A stretch of 19,605 nt of DNA from Chitinophagaceae bacterium UBA4407 (GTDB taxonomy: Bacteria; Bacteroidota; Bacteroidia; Chitinophagales; Chitinophagaceae). Positions 17,001 through 19,605 of this stretch are shown here, one piece after another. Each line of letters begins with the position of its first letter. Position 1 is the first letter of the stretch. Location of the stretch: positions 116,192-135,796 of the forward strand of contig DGQT01000053.1 of the NCBI GenBank assembly GCA_002390845.1. The letters run 5' to 3'. The translations under genes were made by a program, and so were the position numbers. The notes beneath the pieces are model-generated. The model saw nothing but the letters and a program-made list of their open reading frames with translations, did not search any database and had not been told where the DNA came from.

Positions 17001-17060
17001 TGATTCGCGACAGGCAAATAAAAGGATGGATAAAGACAAAGTAGTCAGGAATGTTCTCAT
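14043..17060 (-). CDS. PVC-type haem-binding lipoprotein (membrane-bound dehydrogenase-like) with HEAT-like repeats and cytochrome c domain
   Basis: This 1005-residue protein starts with a lipoprotein signal (MRTFLTTLSLSILLFAC, lipid-modified C17), so it is anchored on the periplasmic or outer face. Residues about 30-430 look like the propeller domain of the putative membrane-bound dehydrogenase family. That region has EF-hand-like calcium loops (DTNGDGMPDK, DSDKDGKAD) and motifs such as HYGHTFDNWG-like and YVMDYYRQIIEHPEW. Residues about 440-800 are alpha-helical and HEAT-like. The C-terminal domain (about 870-1005) has one c-type haem site, C884-A-T-C-H888, with a methionine in AMPVG (981-985 region) as candidate axial ligand. 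Such proteins are abundant in Planctomycetes and Bacteroidota and are linked to periplasmic carbohydrate oxidation, though substrates are mostly unproven. The next gene on the same strand is an FAD oxidoreductase; they are separated by about 450 bases of repeat DNA, so they are probably separate transcripts. Confidence 0.87.
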   Translation of the reverse strand: MRTFLTTLSLSILLFACRESTETSAGGLSPQDALKSFQLPEGYKIELVAAEPLISDPVAMEVDEQGNMYVVELHGYPLDTAGSGVIKLLTDTNGDGMPDKSTVFADHLKLPTGIMRWKNGFMVVDVPDLLYLEDSDKDGKADIRKVMLTGVALTNPQHIANTPVYGLDNWIYLAHMGSITPKVSMMFSDSGHIVRYADNAGAPQLPRNADGRNIRFNPDTHTLEMCSGETQYGHTFDNWGHHFCVENADHIFVEAIAAKYLQQNPDLLISDASDYISDHGDASKVFPITTNPENQLLTDVGVITSACGITWYNGGLFPDSFNNVSLTCEPQSNIIHADRVTDKGASFNAARVYEDKEFLASTDAWFRPVMMYIGPDGALYVMDYYRQIIEHPEWLSDSVINSGALYNGHDKGRIYRITSSNAAKMNWCSQLKLTGATTEQLVQYLTSNNSWWRRNAQRLLMDKKDPQTAVLLLKLIDTTKSATAIVHALWSLEGMHTIDIATLSMQIHNPVAGVRENAVKIAELHLKELPQLEKELLALQDDADAKVRYQLLCTLGDIHDTQSESAKQKILMKDIDDKWVQVAALAAAHGNEYAMLKNSIAVLSSKPSEGKALFFGNCAGVIGLSQRVADIKNVIALATTNNNTAADWWQSACLKGLSTALSAKGLPNTNFEAERSLLLSKFDVGTTPLLRTAAMELLSLMGASQNNSWNAAIAQAKTVAADNNAKTDYRKDAVRLLSLDKESGNAGLFDQIISSVNNDETLIQTTIKAFNNVSPDSCSNCVVRNWKSLGYNARETAMQAFLSSTGNTKILLTAIQQKQILPTAISWPHMVDLMNNDDVFIRNRSRELLASGIGSREETIKKYQPALTLKADTSKGLVVFQTICATCHNINGKYGHSFGPDLGTVRNRDAGSIMTDILNPNRSIATTYDLWIVTKKNGEKLSGIISAQTPSGITLNNIGGLQTTIARNDIRTMEISQTSAMPVGLEASVNQQQMADLLGFIKSSR

Positions 17061-17146
17061 AAAAGAAGTATCAGGATGTTAATTTATGACAACTAAAGCA
17101 ACAATGTATGTAGCCGGCTCAGGAATTTTTATTCAGCATTCGTTGT

Positions 17147-17333
17147 GTCACTCACTTGTACGTTCTGAACATTGCGCAGCAAAGCGAATTTATAATGCAA
17201 AGGTTCTTGTCTCCATGAACCATTACAACATTTTGTATTCCGTTGCGTGGAGAACGCACCGGAGCATTCTCTTTATTTTTATCTTACTGATCCGAATCAG
17301 GCAGAGAAATGTTCTGACGTACAAGTGAGTGAC
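17147..17333. repeat. MITE-like element with about 25-bp terminal inverted repeats
   Basis: The left end (gtcactcacttgtacgttct, then gaacat; 17147-17172) and right end (atgttctgacgtacaagtga, then gtgac; 17309-17333) are inverse complements apart from a small internal difference. The interior carries the gaacc hairpin and the attttgtattccgttgcg block shared with 5583-5650. There is no ORF of its own. The length of 187 bases and terminal inverted repeats suggest a miniature mobile element or a modular REP-like unit. No target-site duplication was established. Confidence 0.65.
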
Positions 17334-17455
17334 CCCGAACATTTTTTGTTCAATAGTTATTCAACAGATGAAAGGATTGCGACGCAACGAAGATCAATCG
17401 GAGTTGCCACAGCTGGTATCGAAAATTTCGGGACAGGCTCCACAGGCGATACCAT
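17317..17455 (+). repeat. intergenic repeat, tail module (right partner of the 83-base inverted repeat)
   Basis: Bases 17317-17399 are the exact inverse complement of 8104-8186. The similarity continues to 17454, through agctggtatc and the ggagcctgtcccgaaat block read on the other strand. Its translation gives the peptide SDPEHFLFNSYSTDER seen also from the 8101-8340 copy, which explains short ORFs here; they are not genes. Confidence 0.9.
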
Positions 17456-17483
17456 GAAATACTTCTAATTGCTACATAAAACT

Positions 17484-17513
17484 CAGATTCCTCGCTACGT
17501 TCGGAATGACGAA
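17484..17513. repeat. short dispersed repeat (SERSEES-encoding type)
   Basis: The sequence cagattcctcgctacgttcg followed by gaatgacgaa is, on the minus strand, the common ttcgtcattccgaacgtagcg-type unit that encodes the artefact peptide HSERSEES in many Bacteroidota genomes. It abuts the stop codon of the FAD oxidoreductase gene. Confidence 0.65.
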
Positions 17514-19493
17514 TCACTCTTTCTCCGGCACAAACAATAAAGCATCTGCAGCAACAATTCCATCTGTGCCTTTTGTGGTAATGGTTACACTGGTGCTGTT
17601 TCCTTTTTGCAGTATGTAAGTGCCCAGCGAAACCCATTCTCCGCTGGTTTGCCCTTCTATGGTTGTATGCGGCGCAATGAATACATCTTTTGTATTGTTG
17701 CCGTTTTTGATAATAAAATGTGTTTGCGTTGCTGCCTTTTCTATAGTAGGCATATACGCATAAATGGTATAGCTGCCAGGCGACTGTATGTTTGGTGTGT
17801 ATTTTATTTGTGCGGGTAGTTTTTCAATGGGTAGCTGTACCCATGTGGCGCCATAACCGCCTGTGGTTTGTGTTTGGTGCGGACCGGAAATGGTTACATG
17901 TTGCGCATCATTATCATCAACCAGTATTTCGGGTGTACTGCCATCCATTAAAGGATTGTTGGTAAGTAGTTGCTGCAGTTGTTTTACATTAACCTGCTGC
18001 ACGGTTTGTTTGTTGTTGATTGCCATGCAAGCTGCGGCAGCACTGCTTTCTGCAAGCACCATAAACACGGGCTCCATGCGTATAGAGCCATAAGCAATAT
18101 GGCTGGCACTTAAACAAACGGGCACAAAGAGATTGGTACAGTCGTTTGCTTTTGGTATCAACGAACGGTAAGCAATGGGGTAAGGACCAAAGCCACCTTT
18201 CTGTACATCGCCTTCGTTCTTTACCATACCGTTTACTACAAGGCGCTCACAGTTGTGCGAGTCCATGGTGTATGCAGCCATGCCCACCGCATCTGTTACG
18301 ATCTCTTTGCTTTCGCAGTTGTTTTGTGTCATTACATAATCGCCAATCATGCGGCGGCTTTCGCGTATGTATGCCTGCGGGGTGAAATTATTATTATCTG
18401 TGTACTCATCTTTGGGATAACCCCATTGCAACATTTCGTTGCGCAAATATTCGGGCATGCGGGGATCGTGACCGATAAAATAGAGCAAGCCTTTTATGTA
18501 TTCTGCATGCGCATTTAAAATGCGTTGCCTTGTGTTGTAATCGGCAGTTGGGTAATCGTAATTCATACCGATCATATCTGTGGAGAAGGGACCGTTATTG
18601 TTGATGTCTGTTTTATGGTTGGGCATCATACTGATATTCAGCACACGGTCATCCAGGTTCTTTGGTTTGTAAATATCAATATAACGCAGCAGTAATTCAT
18701 ACATAGATGCATCGTAACCGCCCGGTTTTGTAATCTCAATTTTATTGGCGGGATCGTTGGTGAGACAAAGACGGTAATTATATGCCTGAAGCATTGTATT
18801 GCCTGTACCGTTTGGCAAGAGTTTGTTGTTACTGATACCCCAAAGTAAACCGCTGGTTGAATCGCCGGGTATTTTGTAAGGGTCAATGCCATCGGGAAAC
18901 TGGTGTTTGTCTAAGAGTTGAACACCATTCCATGTTTCGTTATAGGTTTTATTGTCTTCCCTTCCTACTGTGTAACTCACGCCTGCTTTTGCCATCAGGT
19001 CGCCTTCGTAGCTGCAGTCGATAAACATTTTGGCGGTGATGGTTTTGGTGAATGTTGAAGCTGCGGGATTTAAGTTTTGTATCTCTATGCTTTTAATAGT
19101 GGTATTTCCTTTTGTTGCTTTTGTAATTACATATTGAAACAACACAGGCACATTTGCTTCTTTGATGTAGTCGTTGAAAATGGCTTCTGCCGAATGTGGT
19201 TCAAAGATCCATGTTTCAAACTTGCCATAGTGTTTGCCCATGCGCCTGTAGAAGTCTCTTGCCAAACCGCTTACTACATATTTGTTGCCGATGTCTGTAT
19301 AACCTAAACCGCCGGAACTTAAGCCACCTAAGTGTTTGCCGGGTTCTATGAGTATTACCTTTTTATTTTGTTTGGCGGCTGTGTATGCGGCAATAACGCC
19401 GGCGGAGGTGCCGCCATAGATGCATATATCGTATTGTGCTTTTACCGAAGAGATGATAAAGCTTGCAAGAATTAAAAGAAGCAATTGTTTCAT
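17514..19493 (-). CDS. secreted FAD-dependent oxidoreductase with golvesin-like C-terminal domain
   Basis: An open frame extends to 19565, but the start is placed at 19493, where MKQLLLLILASFIISSVKAQ is a clear signal peptide; the 24 residues upstream are not. This gives 659 residues. The Rossmann dinucleotide motif YGGTSAG (residues 26-32) with E50 after the second strand, and LGGLSSGGLGYTD (55-67), mark the FAD-binding family PF12831. Later parts include FIDCSYEGDLMAKAG (an FAD/substrate-binding segment) and REDNKTYNETWNG. Residues from about 522 to the end form a beta-sandwich like the golvesin C-terminal or xanthan-lyase-associated domain (GGYGATWVQL, GSYTIYAYMP, GIVAADALLFV), which probably binds glycans. 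It is likely a periplasmic or secreted oxidoreductase acting on a carbohydrate or cell-wall component; the substrate is unknown. It fits the sugar-oxidation theme of the haem lipoprotein next door. Confidence 0.87.
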   Translation of the reverse strand: MKQLLLLILASFIISSVKAQYDICIYGGTSAGVIAAYTAAKQNKKVILIEPGKHLGGLSSGGLGYTDIGNKYVVSGLARDFYRRMGKHYGKFETWIFEPHSAEAIFNDYIKEANVPVLFQYVITKATKGNTTIKSIEIQNLNPAASTFTKTITAKMFIDCSYEGDLMAKAGVSYTVGREDNKTYNETWNGVQLLDKHQFPDGIDPYKIPGDSTSGLLWGISNNKLLPNGTGNTMLQAYNYRLCLTNDPANKIEITKPGGYDASMYELLLRYIDIYKPKNLDDRVLNISMMPNHKTDINNNGPFSTDMIGMNYDYPTADYNTRQRILNAHAEYIKGLLYFIGHDPRMPEYLRNEMLQWGYPKDEYTDNNNFTPQAYIRESRRMIGDYVMTQNNCESKEIVTDAVGMAAYTMDSHNCERLVVNGMVKNEGDVQKGGFGPYPIAYRSLIPKANDCTNLFVPVCLSASHIAYGSIRMEPVFMVLAESSAAAACMAINNKQTVQQVNVKQLQQLLTNNPLMDGSTPEILVDDNDAQHVTISGPHQTQTTGGYGATWVQLPIEKLPAQIKYTPNIQSPGSYTIYAYMPTIEKAATQTHFIIKNGNNTKDVFIAPHTTIEGQTSGEWVSLGTYILQKGNSTSVTITTKGTDGIVAADALLFVPEKE

Positions 19494-19605
19494 AGGATTG
19501 AATATAAGGAAATATTTTATGTTACCGGCGATAGTAGGTTTGGCATCTGTTGTTGCGTCGCACACTGCGGCGGTTGGATTATATATTGAGCTTTTATTGA
19601 AGTCA
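19494..19605 (-). other. upstream region of the FAD oxidoreductase
   Basis: This contains the leader of the oxidoreductase gene. A repeat scrap (gttgcgtcgcac, 19552-19563) is present. A 16-base match (tattgagcttttattg, 19584-19599) is the inverse complement of 13894-13909 beside the cassette. No convincing promoter box was found. Confidence 0.4.

Noticed and set aside
17247..17468. 73-residue ORF on the plus strand
   Set aside because: It is a translation of the repeat tail module, identical in part to the 8101-8340 frame.
19494..19565. Upstream start for the FAD oxidoreductase
   Set aside because: It would bury the signal peptide behind 24 polar residues and would run through a repeat scrap.

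Overview
The window looks like a chromosomal segment of a free-living or soil-type Bacteroidota, most likely of the Chitinophagaceae kind. This is inferred from a type IX secretion (T9SS) sorting tail, a DUF6266-type protein, secreted carbohydrate enzymes, a TAT-signal sugar isomerase/epimerase, a PVC-type haem protein, an A/T-rich TAnnTTTG-type promoter box, and an abundant family of intergenic repeats. No ribosomal or other marker gene is present to fix the taxonomy.

Layout. From 113 to 3819 (+) lie two secreted glycoside hydrolases, a GH29-type alpha-L-fucosidase with two discoidin-like domains and a GH43-type enzyme. At 4132-5448 (+) is a T9SS cargo protein with two Ig-like modules. At 5880-6521 (+) is a DUF6266-type protein. 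At 7115-7984 (+) is an exported TIM-barrel isomerase/epimerase. From 8347 to 13694 (+) four genes overlap head-to-tail by 4-8 bases and are clearly more AT-rich than their neighbours. They encode a protein with two GHKL ATPase modules (one MORC/Hsp90-like, one histidine-kinase-like), a receiver-domain protein with a helical tail, a small HNH endonuclease and an N6-adenine DNA methyltransferase. From 14043 to 19493 (-) lie a large PVC-type haem-binding lipoprotein and an FAD-dependent oxidoreductase with a golvesin-like C-terminal domain.

The four-gene cassette is the most interesting part. I read it as a candidate anti-phage or restriction-modification island in which a restriction pair (HNH plus methyltransferase) is tied to a two-component-like signalling pair whose kinase also carries a MORC-like ATPase. 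I do not recognise it as a named system. The function is inferred from domains and gene order only.

The intergenic DNA is dominated by one modular repeat family. Copies flank the cassette in inverted orientation. An 83-base perfect inverted repeat (8104-8186 and 17317-17399) and a 59-base direct repeat (57/59 identical, 8171-8229 and 17148-17206) bracket the cassette together with the haem-protein gene. These offer a simple route for inversion, deletion or acquisition of the island. The flanking enzymes fit a complex-glycan/sugar oxidation lifestyle and do not obviously work with the cassette. No rRNA, tRNA, CRISPR array, transposase or integrase was seen.
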